NCBI RefSeq assembly: GCF_900496995.4
Contig: NC_044009.1
Span: forward strand, 42,865,505-42,929,504
Length of the DNA stretch: 64,000 nt
Source: Aquila chrysaetos chrysaetos
Taxonomy: Eukaryota; Chordata; Aves; Accipitriformes; Accipitridae
Direction of reading: 5' to 3'
Shown: positions 1 to 18,713 of the stretch, piece by piece
Position numbering within the stretch: position 1 is the first letter of the stretch
Layout: each line of letters opens with the position of its first letter
Notes under the pieces: generated by a model
Database searches by the model: none
Told to the model about the DNA's origin: nothing
What the model saw: the letters and a program-made list of their open reading frames with translations, nothing else
Position numbers and translations under genes: made by a program

Positions 1-1833
1 GTCATACAGAAGTGAAAGCACAGACAGGTATGTAGAATGCCAATTAGCTAGACTATAACTGGGCCAAGCCAAAAATTAAGCACTAGTCAAATACTTGCTA
101 ACTGAACGGCCTTCAAAAAAGCTTCTTCCACTCCTGGAAGCTGGGTCTTACATGTGTTCTCCTAACCAGCTACTAGTTGTCACCTAGGAAAACACCTATA
201 ATTCAACAATTTAAACACAAGCACCATCTTCAATTTTCTGAGAAACAACCAAACTATACCTCAGGATGCTGAGGAAAGGACGAAAACATAGTTATCTAAA
301 AAAGCCCGATAACAATACGGTTAATTTGTTAAATGGCACCTTCTTCTCTGCTAAACAAAGACTAGTATATGTAAGAGCTGCAAAAAGGCAGGCAAAAAAC
401 CTGCAACCCCACCACAACCACCCCCTCCCTCCAAAGCTTACAATCAACACACAATTCTCATCAGAGCTAGAAGTTGAATTTTAAAAAATAATTAAATCCA
501 TTTGTAAAATATTTGCAGTCAAGTGTTAATTAACTATATTGCCCAGACTCTCATTTTCAAAGCCACATACAGGGAATAATCCTCATTAAAAAAAAAAAAA
601 CAAAACCAAAACCACCAAAAAACTTCTGAAAAATGTAAAGACTGCACTTAAATTTTTGCCTTTTTTGCAGGGGGAGGGGGGCGCGTGGGCAGATAGATGG
701 AAGAGAGTGAATGAGCATTCTTTTCAAGAATAGTATCTACACAAAGTGGAGGCAGCATGGTTCACCAATTCAGAGCCAGAGGAAAGACTAGGAGTAGAAC
801 AAAGACACTGGACAGAAGAATGGAGGACTCTTCTGTGGCTGACTGGCTGAAGGAAACCTACTTAGTCTGGACTCATGGCAACCTAGGATACAAAAATCCC
901 GTAAACAACAGGGCATTTGTGCATGTAACTCCCTGTACACTGCTCTGAAAATTCATTTTGCAGAGTTTTTTCTCCCTCTCAACTCTTACACATGCACACA
1001 CTGCACTGCGTGTTAGTAGCTTTCATATCCATTTAAATGCTACGGCCAAGAAACACTGTGCACATTCACCAGCTCTGCTTTTCTGAAAAAGAGGCTGAGA
1101 AATAGGCATCTAGTCCAAAGGGACCATATTACAAAATATTTAAAGAGGGATTGAAAGGCCATGCACCAAAATGCCAAAAACCCAATGAAGCCAAACCTGT
1201 TAAAGAATATGGTTTTGTGCAGTGCAAGAAGATAAAAAAATAAACATGTATAAACTTTAACGCTCTTTGGCTTAAAACTTCGGGCCTTATTTGACGTATA
1301 TTGCATATTTTTAAACTAAGGCTCTTATTTTTAGAACAGTTCTGAATTAAACCTTTAAAAAAAAAGAAGTGAAAAGTAAAGCTGATACTAATACCTTTGG
1401 GGTTAGGCATTTTGGCCATTTTAGTCCTGGCACTTTTCCATCAAATTCCAAAATAAATAAATAAATAAATCTACCAAAATGTAATTTGGAAGTCCCCATT
1501 GTCTGAATTAACTTGATACAACAAAAGATAGAACTTCTTAACAAACCTTGACTTTTATGAATGCACAAACTTCAGGATTTGCTACTCTGGGGTTATTTAT
1601 AGAATACTACTTTCAGATTTGCTTACTAGAGTTTATACTCACTTTACAGCCAAAGAAAAGTGGAGCAAGTTGAAAGCACAAAACTAATTTATTTTAAAAA
1701 GTTTTATAACATCTGTTAAGTTAAAACAAACTACAACAGAATTTTAGGCTGCATACTTATTACCAGAAACCTTGCCTGAGTGGGGAAACAGTTTTTAAGC
1801 ACGCCAGAAAGATACTCAAGGCACTATACTCAC
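1..1833 (-). other. ZNF148 intron (partial), downstream of the finger 2 exon
   Basis: AT-rich sequence with no coding exon seen. It holds an A run near 589-600 and an AAAT microsatellite at 1450-1470. Short open frames on either strand have no recognisable motifs. The intron continues past the left edge. Confidence 0.7.
1450..1470. repeat. (AAAT)n microsatellite
   Basis: About five tandem AAAT units, directly visible, in an intron of ZNF148. Confidence 0.85.
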
Positions 1834-1917
1834 CAGTATGAATCTTCTCATGCCTCTGTAGCAGGTACTTCTGTATGAAACGCATGTCGCACTGACTGCA
1901 CTGAAATGGTTTTTCAC
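1834..1917 (-). CDS. ZNF148: ZNF148 coding exon 4 (zinc finger 2)
   Basis: Acceptor TTCAAG precedes GTGAAAAACC (exon base 1917) and the donor GTGAGT begins at 1833. The exon is exactly 84 nt, phase 1 on both sides, and codes for one 28-residue C2H2 module running [14 protein letters not shown] to RHEKIHT. The Cys-X2-Cys (CSQC) and His-X3-His (HEKIH) ligands with a twelve-residue spacer are all present. The next exon, expected to start with another GEKPF linker and carry fingers 3 and 4, is not in the window; nothing resembling it was found between 1 and 1833. Identity is secure. Confidence 0.95.
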
Positions 1918-7112
<5,195 letters not shown>

Positions 7113-7458
7113 AGGGACATTAACAGCATACTGCAGCCCTTGAGGAAGTCTATCTTGCGTATCCATGTCATCATCATTTTTTACCGTCTCCTCATGGACC
7201 ATGAGTTCATCATGTGAAATCATCTCTTGCTGTCGAAGTTCACTTTCCTGTAACACTTCATCTGTTGCAAGAATTTCTTGGTGCGCCATAGTCCGATCTT
7301 GAAGCACTGCCTCTTGCCGTTCTCCCGACACTCCAGACTGGTCAGATACTGCACCCATCCCTACCATAGCCCTGGATGACTGCATTTGGTCTATGCCACC
7401 ACATTTAAGAAATAATCCTCCCAGCTTGTCTTCAATGTTCATTCTTAAGTGCAATAAC
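7113..7458 (-). CDS. ZNF148: ZNF148 first coding exon (residues 1-110)
   Basis: The exon begins after a polypyrimidine acceptor (TTTCTTTGTAG, exon base 7458), has 16 untranslated bases and starts translation at ATG 7442-7440. The coding part (7113-7442, 330 nt) ends at NVP, followed by the donor GTAAGC at 7112-7107, leaving phase 0. It encodes the N-terminal regulatory region of a zinc-finger factor that activates or represses GC-rich promoters. Recognisable stretches are [33 protein letters not shown] and [18 protein letters not shown], an acidic region. A longer in-frame reading from a TTG four codons upstream is not a plausible start. Identity is very secure; the product localises to the nucleus. 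Confidence 0.95.
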
Positions 7459-7957
7459 CTACAAAGAAAGTTTTAATAGTAAACATCTACAATTGGTGCT
7501 CTTGCTTAAAATTTTTTACTTAAAAACATTTTATAAGAACTCAGTCAGTACTCAGCATACACACATGCACTCCTGAATCTGATATCTGAATAGAAGTGAA
7601 AAGTTGGATATCTTGGTTCAACATGAAAAGATTCTCCTTCCACACACATGCATGTGTAGACAATTGAACACTTCCAAATAAAAAGTTTAAAATCACAGTG
7701 CCTTCTGATTACTAGCAAAATTCTGGTAGTTAAACGATAGCTAATTCTTCTTTCTCATTCCTTAGAAAACTGTTTTTTTTCCTGTGTGCCCTTTTTACTC
7801 TGTTCCCTTTTTCCATTTCGACTGTCTTTTACAAATGCCTCTTTCATATTGGTCCTGTTCTCCTTACTTCCTTGTCCTTTAAGTGCCCTTTCATTGCTGC
7901 TACCCCACGGCATACTGTAGCTGCTGGAACATCTTAATATCCACAAGTGAGAGAAAA

Positions 7958-8567
7958 ACGGGCTGCATCAAAAGAAGCATGGCCAGCAGGTCGAGGGAGA
8001 TGATTCTGCCCCTCTACTCCACTCTGGTGAGACGCCACCTGGAGTACGGCATTCAGCTCTGGAGCCTCCAGCACAGGAAAGACATGGACCTGTTGGAGCG
8101 AATCCAGAGGAGCGCCACAAAAATGATCAGAGGGCTGGAACACATCTCCTATGAGGACAGGCTGAGAGAGTTGGGGTTGTTCAGCCTGGAGAAGAGAAGG
8201 CTCCAGGGAGACCTTATTGCAGCCTTTCAACACTTAAAGGGGGCTTATAAGAAAGATGGGGACAGACTTTTTAGTACGGCCTGTTTCAGTAAGACAAGGG
8301 GTAATGGTTTTAAAGAAAAAGAGGGTAGATTCAGACTAGGTATAAGGAAGAAATTTTTTTATGAGGATGGCGAAACATTGGAACAGGTTGCCCAGAGAGG
8401 TGGTAGATGCCCCATCACGCCCCATTGCTGGAAACACTCCAGGTCAGGTTGGACAGGGCTCTGAGCAACCTGATCTAGTTGAAGATGTCCCTGGTCATTG
8501 CAGAGGGGGTTGGACTAGATGACCTTTAAAGGTCCCTTCCAACCCAATCTATTCTATAATTCCATGA
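7958..8567 (+). mobile_element. CR1 LINE, 5'-truncated, with 3' end
   Basis: This is a well-preserved 3' part of a CR1 retrotransposon. On the plus strand it encodes the C-terminal tail of the reverse-transcriptase protein, with PLYSTLVRRHLEYGIQLW, DLLERIQRSATKMIRGLEH and RLRELGLFSLEKRRLQGDL recognisable. It continues through the untranslated end (ggttggactagatgacctt, tcccttccaaccca) to the short octamer-like terminus near 8550-8567. The open frame of about 190 codons here is this LINE fragment and not a host gene; its frame drifts near the end. It is severely 5'-truncated, as is usual for CR1. The insertion is antisense to ZNF148 and ends about 500 nt upstream of the acceptor of the start-codon exon. 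Confidence 0.93.
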
Positions 8568-11500
8568 AAATGCAAGTTTCTGGCTAAAGGTATATGTCAA
8601 ATAAAGACTAGAGAGGTCAAAACTGTTTATAAAAAGGCATTCACTTTCACACCTACTAAGCAGGAGCATTAGTCAGGAAATACAAATTCCAGTCATGAAT
8701 AGCAATACCTTTACATTGACTTATGGTACACAGATAGATATAAAATCATAATACTCCAACAAGTGTCATGACATTATTGTTTTTTAACATAGGGCAGCAG
8801 GCTTTTGTGAAGCTGGAAGTGGCAGCATCTTCTTATTCTACTTATTATTATTATATATGCAAGACAGTCCTAAGACTCTTCTTCTCCTTGGCATACTGGA
8901 TATCCAGTCACTGCAGTCAGCCTCCTTCACCCTATTCCCCAGGCCCAGAACTCCTACCCGTTCCACAGTGCTCTGGTCTATTCCTTCAGATGGACACACA
9001 GACATCCTTCCTCCATCCCTCTATTTTCCCACAGCTGGAGGGCAAAGGCTATACAAAGGCTACAGCAGACACAGGGATGGAAGCAGAGGCACAGTGAAGT
9101 TGGACAACACACAGCGGGCCTAGCCAAAGCACAAGATGGGTATCTTGGGGAGTATTATGATAGCATCAGCATCTTTGATTTTGATGCATTCAGAATTATG
9201 ATATAGATGTGATGTTGTTATATTGCTAGTCATCAGCTTCAAATTCTGTCCCCCTAAGAGTACAGCATGGTGAACGGCTCCACCTCCATCCAAGTTTTAA
9301 GTCAGAGGCTATGGTTCTTTCCCTGCAGCTCTCGATGACAACTCATCACCAAAGAAATCAAATGTCTCTGCCTAGAACTGGCAGGGCCATCTCCCTGCAG
9401 AACTGCACCACTATAACCCCCTGCCAGTCTAACAGCCTGCCAGCGTGCAGAAAGACTGGATCAAACAAATGTACATTAAAGGTTTAAATTTCAATTTTCA
9501 GTTTGATCCATTTGATCACTTTCCAAAACATTCTCTTCACCAAGAAAATCTTTTGAAAATTCTCAATGTATCTTAAACATTTGTGAAGATTTGTATATAC
9601 CAAACTACAGTGAGTTTACAAAATAAATAGTGGTCTTTCTTCAGGTGAGATCCTAGAGTACTTGGTAGGAATGCAAGCCACCAGCAGAAACAGCTGAAAA
9701 AGATCTCAAAGTTCTCCTACATGATACTTTGTTTCAAATACTACTGTTAGTTCTTAACCTTCTGAAAGTAAAATTCACTCAATGTCTTAAAAAAAAAAAA
9801 AAAAACAAACCAAAGAAACAAACCAACCCACCACTTACCCCAACAAATAAAACAAAGCCCATTAACACCTTCTGGTAGCAACTCATGTCATATAACTTAA
9901 ATGTGAAAGAACATTTGTCCCTATTCTCTATCATGAGAGGTTCTAAATTTCTGAATATATCACAGAAAGACTGACAGGCAGGATGGGCTGACTTCTCTGA
10001 GTTTCAAATATTTAAGAGGCAGGCCAAAGAAAGAAGCTTTTCAGTGAATTTGATTTTTTTTTTAGTAAGCCTTCCTCTGCTGGAAGTCAGAAGGACAGAG
10101 TCACCAAGCCAAATCTGTTTATATATGATAATGTCATCAAAATTTTTAATATTCTTCCTTCTTATGTAAAAAGCACATTAAAGGGACCAAAAAAGCCTGT
10201 GACAGGAGAAGAACATGGGGAAAATTTCTGTTCAGAACATTTATGCTTGCAATTTTTCCTTTTTTGTTCTTCTGCAATTCTAACATAAAGAAGTTTGAAA
10301 TCTTACTCTTGATTTTCACAGCACCTCTCTTCAAATACAGACAACAATTCTTTAATGCCTTGAGTGAGCTCAGGTAGTGCTAGGTGACAAGTTTACTTCC
10401 AAGTCAATCCACTTTATAGTAAGAGAATGAGATTTCACATGGCTTCAAGGGAAAATGCACATCCGGTATGCCGCACAGCCACCTGCAGACATTATATAAT
10501 TCATGAAGTATTTTTTGGAGGTAACTGGGAAACCATACTGATAGTTTCTCAGCAATAACACAAACAAACAAACAAAAAAACCTGGCACAGCACTAAGGCT
10601 GTATTTTTTTCCACCAGTGCAGATCTCCCAGAGAGATCTTGCAACAACATCCTAGAAGAAGAAAATGAGGATGAATTCATCATCTTATCAGTGTGGAATA
10701 TCCTGTGCCAAGAAAGAAATGTAAGAAGGAACTGAAGTTCTTAAGAATCTGTCTTCCATGGAGCCATTATTTGACAATAATGAGTGCAAAAGATCTAAGG
10801 TTGAGACTGGTTTCTTAGGTAGGGCATTTTAAATATGTAGCTTGATAGACTCCAAGGAAAACAAGCAGATATATTTATTCATTTCAGCCTTTAACCAAAG
10901 TTAATCCATACTCAGGGTACATCTCACACAGATTGTCATTCCCTATGCTTTTGTTCCACACTACAGAAATATGACAGCATAAGCTCACAGCAGATTCTTT
11001 AGAGGAATGACGTGGATGGGTACTAGAATACAAGAACTCAAGATGCTGAAACACATTCAAGGGAGAACAAACAGTATCAAGCGTGAGAACACGGTGGCCC
11101 TAATCTGTCTGCTCAAGCCACTGATGAAAACAGCACAGAAAGTTGTTCCACATGGAGGATCCTGCCATATCACTCTGAAATTAGGTAAGAATTGCGGAAA
11201 TCCTGGATTTAAAGCTATTTCCTGGCAGGAAGGTAGGCAGGCAAATGCAGATAGACCGAGTGTTTAACAGTGCAGAAGAGCCTGCTACTCTCACCAACAG
11301 AGGCGGGAAGACTCATGACATGCAGAATCTTAGGACAGCTGGCGAGATACAGCAGCTGCCCAGAAGACAGGCTAGCAGCGTACTGGTTATTTATTGGTCT
11401 TGTTAGTTCTCTCAATTGCCGAGGATATGGAAACTTTCTTTCTCACCCTGACTAGTAGGCTTAGCAGAGTCATGCAACCGAAAGTAGTCAAGTTGTTTTC

Positions 11501-14500
11501 CAGTCATGATCTTGAGTCATATCAGAAGCTGGTACAGTGAGTGTACTGCTTATTAAATCAGGCTTTCAAACATCTGGCTTTTCATAGAAAAATAATGAAA
11601 ACACATAGTGTTAGGCTACATAATCTAAGTGATGAAACACAATGTAAGTTATATGACATGCAGGTACTGTCTTAAAATGAAGAACCACAAACAAAAACAA
11701 GCTATTAATCCCAACAAGAAGTATCCCAATTGCAATCAATTCAGTAAAACACATGTAATTTGTCAACTGACACCTTTTGGCTCACATAAAAAGGAATCCT
11801 ATCATTTAAATTGAAGATGAGGAAAAGTGTTCTTGGAAGAAAGACAGTGTGATAAAGAAAATGTAAGTTAAAAGCATTCGAACAAGCTCACTTTACCAAG
11901 CCTGCAAAGATTAAATAAATATTTCAAGTGCAAGATGCATCTATGAAATAAAGATCAACTTATTTCGAGATTATCTTGAGGGAAGCTACAATAATACAAA
12001 CCACATACTAATGCACACAAGCCCGTTTCTTGGCATAAGACATTGTTATCCTTATTGCAGAGATGTTTTCCATGGAATTTCAGAACTTCTATTAAGCTTC
12101 ACCAAATAATCATATGATTTTGCTTTGAATATATAGTTTCTCTATACGCTGACAGAAAAAGAGCTGTCAACAAAACCTTTCAAGTATCCATTTTGCTTGG
12201 TAGAGGTTCTCCAAGCCTTTACTCCAGGCAAAGCATTTCACAAGAGACATACATCTACAGGCAGAGCTTCCTGGGTATGCACACATTTTGGGGGAGGAGA
12301 GAGGGGAAGGGGAGGGACTGGAAAGAAAAGGTCCCATAGGATTATCCCAGCACCTTCTCTTTTCACACAGTGCTCCACAGCTGCTTGCAGAACATCCACA
12401 GCCAGTGAACCATGTTGCTTCATTTCAAAAATTGCTGCTATGCCAAACCCTACGGCAGTACTTCAGAACTATTCATTTCAGTAACCCTGACATCAGTTTT
12501 TCCAAAGATTACTGGTGCAGTAAGTTGGAGAGCTAAGTAGTAAAGACAATATTCCTAATTAAAGAAACAGCCATTTAAACAAAAACATACTAAATGAGAA
12601 TTGTGATGACCCTTCCAATTCAGAATAAAAAATTAAAATACAATCAAAAGAAAACATTAATGGATTTTAAAAGTCTGCTGGGATGGTGGCTGCTATGAAG
12701 TAAAGCCAAACAGAGATCCTGAAGGAAAGTGGCAAACTTGTTAGCCACCAGAGTACAACACATGGTCCAGCTCATTTTCTCCACTTCAACTGATGGTGGG
12801 TAAGGGTTTTTCGGTCTTCTCCCTTCTTTTCTTAAGCAAGTAGTAAAGCATTATTTAATTTAATGAGCAAGTACCCACAGATATTAATTGGGTTCACTTT
12901 AAAAATAAAATTCATGCATGCAGTACTGGGTTGAGTTTCTGTAGTTAGGATTTAAAAGATTATTTATGAGAGATTAAAAAAGAAAATATGGTGAAGGACT
13001 AATAACAGACAGACAAAATATGAAAGTCATCTGCATTTGTAGAACAGAACTAATTTAATGGTTTTGGTCTGTTTTTTAAAGTAAGATGGACTCTCTCCAT
13101 TTGTAAACAATTTCCTGCAAAAGACTTTGTTGTTTTAATACTTCTTTTTTAAGCATTAAAAAGCAGGATTTGCTGATTTCTATATTCATATCCCAACTCC
13201 ATTTCTTTCCTATATTAACTTCTCCCTGTTTTTCCAAGGCAAAATAGAATGGAGGAAGGTTGAGGGAGACAGGAAAATAAAGTTTGTTAAAATTTAATTA
13301 TTTTTCTGGGTTAAACCTTAGCTCCTTCTGAAGGATTCTAACAAAGACCTGAGATAGAAATATTACTTCCATATATAGCCACAATACCTTTGACCTTATT
13401 TTCCAAGATTCAACAACCCAAACACAGGAGTCAGGATGCACAACAGCAATTCTAACATGCCCTTAGCAACTTGATAGCATTCTGATGAGAACATCTACCT
13501 CCGAGATTCCCCTCACAACAGCTGAGGCTGAGCTCAATTCTAGGTATTAAATGGTTTCATGGTAACTTTACACTGGAAGTAGCCTGACGACATTATTTTA
13601 GTTCCACATTTTGGGAAGTGTGTTTTCATTTAAGGTAGGACAAGGCAAACTTCCTAATGAACAAATACCTGAAGGTACAGAGTATGTACCTGAGCACATT
13701 CCTACCACATCCTTGCTTCCACAACAGCATTTGGAAGAATGAATGCATGCAGGGCCCAAACAACAAACTGTATAAAGGCTACTAGCGCAAAATGTACATA
13801 CAATAAACTTTGAAAAAGGCAATCTATGGAAACCTCTAAGCATATTTTGCTTCTTAGTGCTCATCTCCATGGTCATACTACAATGATTTGTGCTAAACTA
13901 TAAACTTAAATTAATATAGCATATATAAATCTACAAAACTCCTAAGTAGACATTCTTACTCTAGTACAGAATTGATTTTTTTTTCCTTCCCTATTTAATG
14001 TAATTCACTTTGGAAGGGTTTATTCTAAATTTAAAAAAAGCCAATCACTATATAATCAGAGCAGTTTTACTGGCACGACTAGTAAAACCTTTCTAAGTCG
14101 ACAAATTTCTATAAAATCACCTACAACTGATAGCTACCGTCCCAGGAGAGGTTCACATTTTTCTATCAGAAAGTGAAGATTAAAATAAATCCTTCAGGAA
14201 GTTCATATAGGGAAACAAACAACAAAAAGGCCATTCCAGTGGGACATTTGGGGTGTTTTCTTATTTAGAAAAAGTCAACCCAACTCTCAATGATACAGCT
14301 GCAAGAAACAATCTGATACACAGGCTACCTGCCCAAAGGGGTAGTGCGTTGCACCTCTCCCCCAGTTAGACCTTCTTGTTGCCTTCACTGGGTTGAGCAT
14401 AGCATTGTGCAACTAAGAAGGGAGTTGGACAAAAACGTACCCACCAGAAAAGCCATTAGGTTTCCTTTGGATCAGTAGGACCGTGCAGGCAGGGTGTATG

Positions 14501-15371
14501 GGAGATGAAGACGTGAAGAAGCAGGGAAGAGGGAAAAGGACTGCTTCTTTCAGCAGCAGTCAGTGGTTAGGTTAGATTAAAGCATATTGTGAAACTGCTC
14601 CACAAATGCAATGTACACACACAAATGAACAAGTTACAGCTGCCAGGCAGACATACCTGACAGCTATTTAGATCAGGGGAAAAATGTGTATCTACATTCT
14701 CAAGTGCTTTCTTGCTAAAAGGAAGTATAAAAGTCACAACTAATTATGCAATTCCTAATGCTAATGAAGAAAGAGATAGCAACATAGCTTAACAGCATAT
14801 TTAAAACTACTTATGTTTAAGCATTACCATGAATAAAACTGCCATCAACACAATCCTCTCCAAAAGAAAGAAAAAATTAGAACTTGACAGGTTCCTAATG
14901 TCCACTTAAAAACCCTATCAGACCACGAAACATGTTGAGTATTTTCACATCAGAAAATATATTTATTTGCATTATTAAAATATGGATACAGTCCAATATA
15001 AAAGAAAACACAGCTAGCTTTCACAATATGAAAAGTTCATTTTTAACATACTGCAGAAGCCTGAAAAGTAAAAAATAATACCCCACCTAATGGTTCTAAA
15101 TAAAGAACATTAAATAAAATTATCTCTTCTCCCTACTCAGAAAAGTAAGACATAGCTAAAAGAAAAATTTTGAAATTAACACACAAGTGTAAGAATGAAT
15201 TAAAATGTGTTGACTTGCAAAAAGAGAGTAATCAAACATAAATCATTGTGAAAAGGTTCACAGATCATAAAATTAACACATTCTAAAATGTAACATATGA
15301 TACAAACACTCTTAAGACTTGTTGCACAGTTATTTCTAAATGCTCCATGTTGCTGAACACATGCCAGTACA
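8568..15371. other. Unannotated ZNF148 intron sequence
   Basis: AT-rich intronic DNA with no recognised gene. Simple tracts include an A17 run at 9789-9805 followed by an A/C-rich stretch and a short (CAAA)n near 10560-10577. Open frames of 60-110 codons near 8.8-9.1, 11.0-11.5 and 12.2-12.5 kb lack motifs and are taken as chance. Confidence 0.5.
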
Positions 15372-15450
15372 GGGCCTGATCCCACAAAGATTTACACTCA
15401 TACTGAGCTGTGAATAGTCTTATTACAATCAACAGGATTACTCACAGAAA
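15372..15450. repeat. Remnant of ancient fold-back repeat (copy 1)
   Basis: The stretch begins gggcctgatcccacaaagat, then resembles 'ttacactcat...gaatagtctta...caatcaacaggattactcac'. That is the order of a common amniote interspersed repeat I recognise by pattern: 'gcctgatcctgcaa', 'gagtagtccc', 'gactactcac'. It is strongly diverged. The family name is uncertain. Confidence 0.45.
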
Positions 15451-17827
15451 ATCTACTTATCGTGCATAAAATTATCCATGCATGAAAATCTTTGCCACCT
15501 TGCTTATACTAAAAATCAGTATTAGATCATCACCAGCACAACCATAATCTAATATCAAACGTGTGTATCGGAAAGCTTTCAATACTATATTAACAAAGGT
15601 ACAGTTACATGTCAAAATCCACAGGGATGTCACCAGTGTAGCAAACATACTTTAAATATTCCAAAAATCACAGGCAACGTTACTTTTTCTTTGGGAAAAA
15701 AAGCCCACTGATTTTGTGGCACTAAATTATAAACTACTAGAAAACAGTTAATTTTGAGAATTTATATGGGCATTTCTACCACTGTACAGTTAACCTCAAA
15801 AGAACAATGCAGAATTTCTGCCCTTACACTATGAAAGCCAGGCACTCGAAAGTGCTCACTCTGGAGACTTCCGATAAAATTTATATGCAGGAAAGCAAGC
15901 ACTACACATAACTAAGGCTACCCAGCATCGTCTAAGTACTTTTAGTAGTTTATAACTTCACTCCAACTGGTTAAAATTTTGTGAAGTTTCATGTATTACA
16001 TGCATACCTCAAGCTGAATCTTTGTAAAAATATTTCAGATAATGTATCAAATGTTTTTTCATTTGGTTTTGATAACAGTGCAGTTATACGACAAAGCTGA
16101 GCCAATCTAACAGCTAACTGTCATTGAAAGGGGCAATCCTGCTCCCTCCTCCTGTGAGAGTCCACCCTATCTTTTGTGCCTACTCTGATGCTCATATAAA
16201 GACATACTGGTTTATAGATTCCACCAGCCTGGCAATTTTTTTTTTTCCCCCCAGTTATTAATTTTCTGCCAGGTTAACTCACTGACTGAATTTACCATAA
16301 AGACAGTGTGTAAGAAGCAGCTCAAAACAGGGTGCAGAAGTGGGCCCTTCCCTGTTCAGCATTCACAGCCTAACTATCTCAGCCCATCTCATATAATTTC
16401 ACCTTGAAAATAAATGGAAAAGAAAAATATGTTGCTTTTTAAAAACTGTGATTTTTTTTTTTTGTTTACAAGCCCTTAAAGTCCTTGGGTCTCACCACTC
16501 CTCTACTATCTGCAAATATCTGTGAAGCATCTCTTCTCATTACTAGCACTATGCTAGTGTTGTTTTACAGAAGATGACAACCTGCTGTTGCTATCAGTTA
16601 CCCTACTGGCCCAAATGGCAAAGGTCTGTATACATGTATGTATAACAGAATTTCTGGTGTTTCTTTCCAGATTGCTTTTTGAAAATCCTTAAAACATTAT
16701 ACACTAAAACCCCTGGGAGACTACAAGAAGTTGTATGCAAACATACAGAAGTTTCAGGGATTACCACGACTAAGATACCTTGGTTCATCATAATTCACCT
16801 CTCTAGCCTATTGGCACTGTGCTTTTTTTATTTTTTTTAAATAAAAAGATCATATATGTACATGTGTGTGTGTACATGTGTATCTTTTTCTACAAAGCAT
16901 CATTTCCTTCAGCACACTGGATGGAACTGCTCCACAGGAACAGGTGAAACTAGTAAGATAGTTTATAATATCCTTGCTCCATTTGTTGCAAGGGCTGAAA
17001 TGAATGTAAATGAGACACAGAGAGCAGGAAAAGAAAGTCACGACCATTTAAGGAGTTGAATGCCATCTTGCAAAATAGGATCCTATACTTGATCCTGCCA
17101 GAGATGTTACACAAGTCTACACAAGCCATTTCTACCAAACTTTTTAAAAAAACAGGTGATGAATAATTATACTTTCCTCATTTTCTGGGTGCTTACCCTG
17201 ACACATTTGAGTCAGATTTACCCTAAATGCTGAGTACTCAAGGCTGCAATTAAATCAGTGACAGCAGTACTTTGAAAATACAAAGACGAATGCAATGCTG
17301 TATATTACTTGTTTTTAAAAAAGCTCTTAAAGAGCTCAGTGGACATCCACACCAAACACAAATTTTCATCTTACTCCCAGGCATCAATTCTCCAGCCATA
17401 AAAAAAGAAATACTCATTTCCTTTCCCTGAGGCATAGTGAAGTACTTGTAATAATAAGCAACGTTCAATATAGGACACAAGGGTGAACTAATCAGTTTAT
17501 AGTGCTGTTGTTCCTGTGGCCAGCACAGGTCCTGAGGGAAGAATGTGGCACATGTAAGATGGAAAGGTAAGCCCACATCAGTTACTTAGGTAACTACTGT
17601 GAGAGGATGGGCGAGAGGGGTCTGGCCTTTCCTGGAACCTAATCACTGATGAGAAAGTGCAACCAACCAGTAGGTTTCCAACTAACAGAGTAGTCACTTT
17701 GGTGGAGAATCACGAGAGGAATGGTGGCACACAGATGTAGGACTGTCATCAAGAAAAGGTAAGCACGACAGTGAGACTGAAGAGAGGAACACTGGTTACC
17801 ACCATGATGTTGTAACAGAACTGTAAG

Positions 17828-17945
17828 AGATCTGGCTTCTTTTCTCAGCTCTGGCACTGCTGTTGGGCAAATCTGTTATCTTGGCAAATCATTCCCTGCC
17901 CTGTATTTCCACTTCCCTATCTCCAAAACAGGGGCAATGACCCAC
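17828..17945 (+). mobile_element. MIR-like (CORE-SINE) remnant
   Basis: The order of short blocks fits the 3' half of MIR SINEs: tctggcttcttttctcagct, then gttgggcaaatc, ggcaaatcattccctgccct, ttccctatctccaaaacagg and ggcaatgac. These correspond to the MIR 'gggcaagtcact...cctcagtttcc...tctgtaaaatgggg' region. It is diverged, as expected for such an old element, so assignment is moderate. Confidence 0.5.
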
Positions 17946-18713
17946 CTAGGATTTAGGTGTGAAAAGAGAGGTAGGAACTATCTATGAGGGCCTCACAAGC
18001 CTAGTGATAACCGTTCCAGAAATTTCACAAAGAAATATATTCATTCTGCCTTCAGAGCAGGATTAAGCAGAGCACAGTAAGAGAACATACGTTATGCAAC
18101 GAGAAGAAAGTAAATTACAGAGCAGCTGCTTATTCAATGAGCAGCACGTATCCTGTACATTCAAAAAAAAGGGGGTTCTGTGGCGGGAAATACCGTGTTC
18201 ATGTATCACAAAAGACTACGATATAATATTAAGGTACAATACATGAGTAATATAGTAAGGATGGTAAAATTAAGGTGGCATAGGTAAAGCTCAATGCTGC
18301 AATTTTAACGTTTGCATGCCTGACTTACACCTAAAACTGTTCTTTAAAAGCATGCTTTTCTTGCCTGTAATATCTTTACTTCAGCTTCATTGTTTTCTAA
18401 AAGGCTATCTACACGCATTAAAGAAAAACAGTAATTACAGAAAAATGCAAGATATTTACTTAATATATCCACGTAGACAAAATAACATTGGACAATAAGC
18501 TAACAAAAGTATAATCAAGAAGGTTTTGATCAAAAAACCTTGAAGTTAGCAGCAAAAGTGGTCTCAGATTCTGGAAGACATCCCTCATTTACATACATGA
18601 CAGCATAAAGAAAACTTTCAGGAAAATACCAATACTAATATAAACCATAGGTGCGAAGGACATGAATAACAATACAAAACAGATCTTACAGAGCACAGGC
18701 AACATTTCTTGAT

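Noticed and set aside
7883..8464. 193-codon plus-strand open frame as a host gene
   Set aside because: Its translation is the C-terminal part of the CR1 reverse-transcriptase protein and the DNA continues into the CR1 3' end.
11007..11455. Cluster of open frames with a TAGGTAAGAA donor-like site near 11186, considered as a hidden exon
   Set aside because: The donor-like site is on the plus strand, opposite to ZNF148, and no acceptor, island or protein similarity supports a plus-strand gene.
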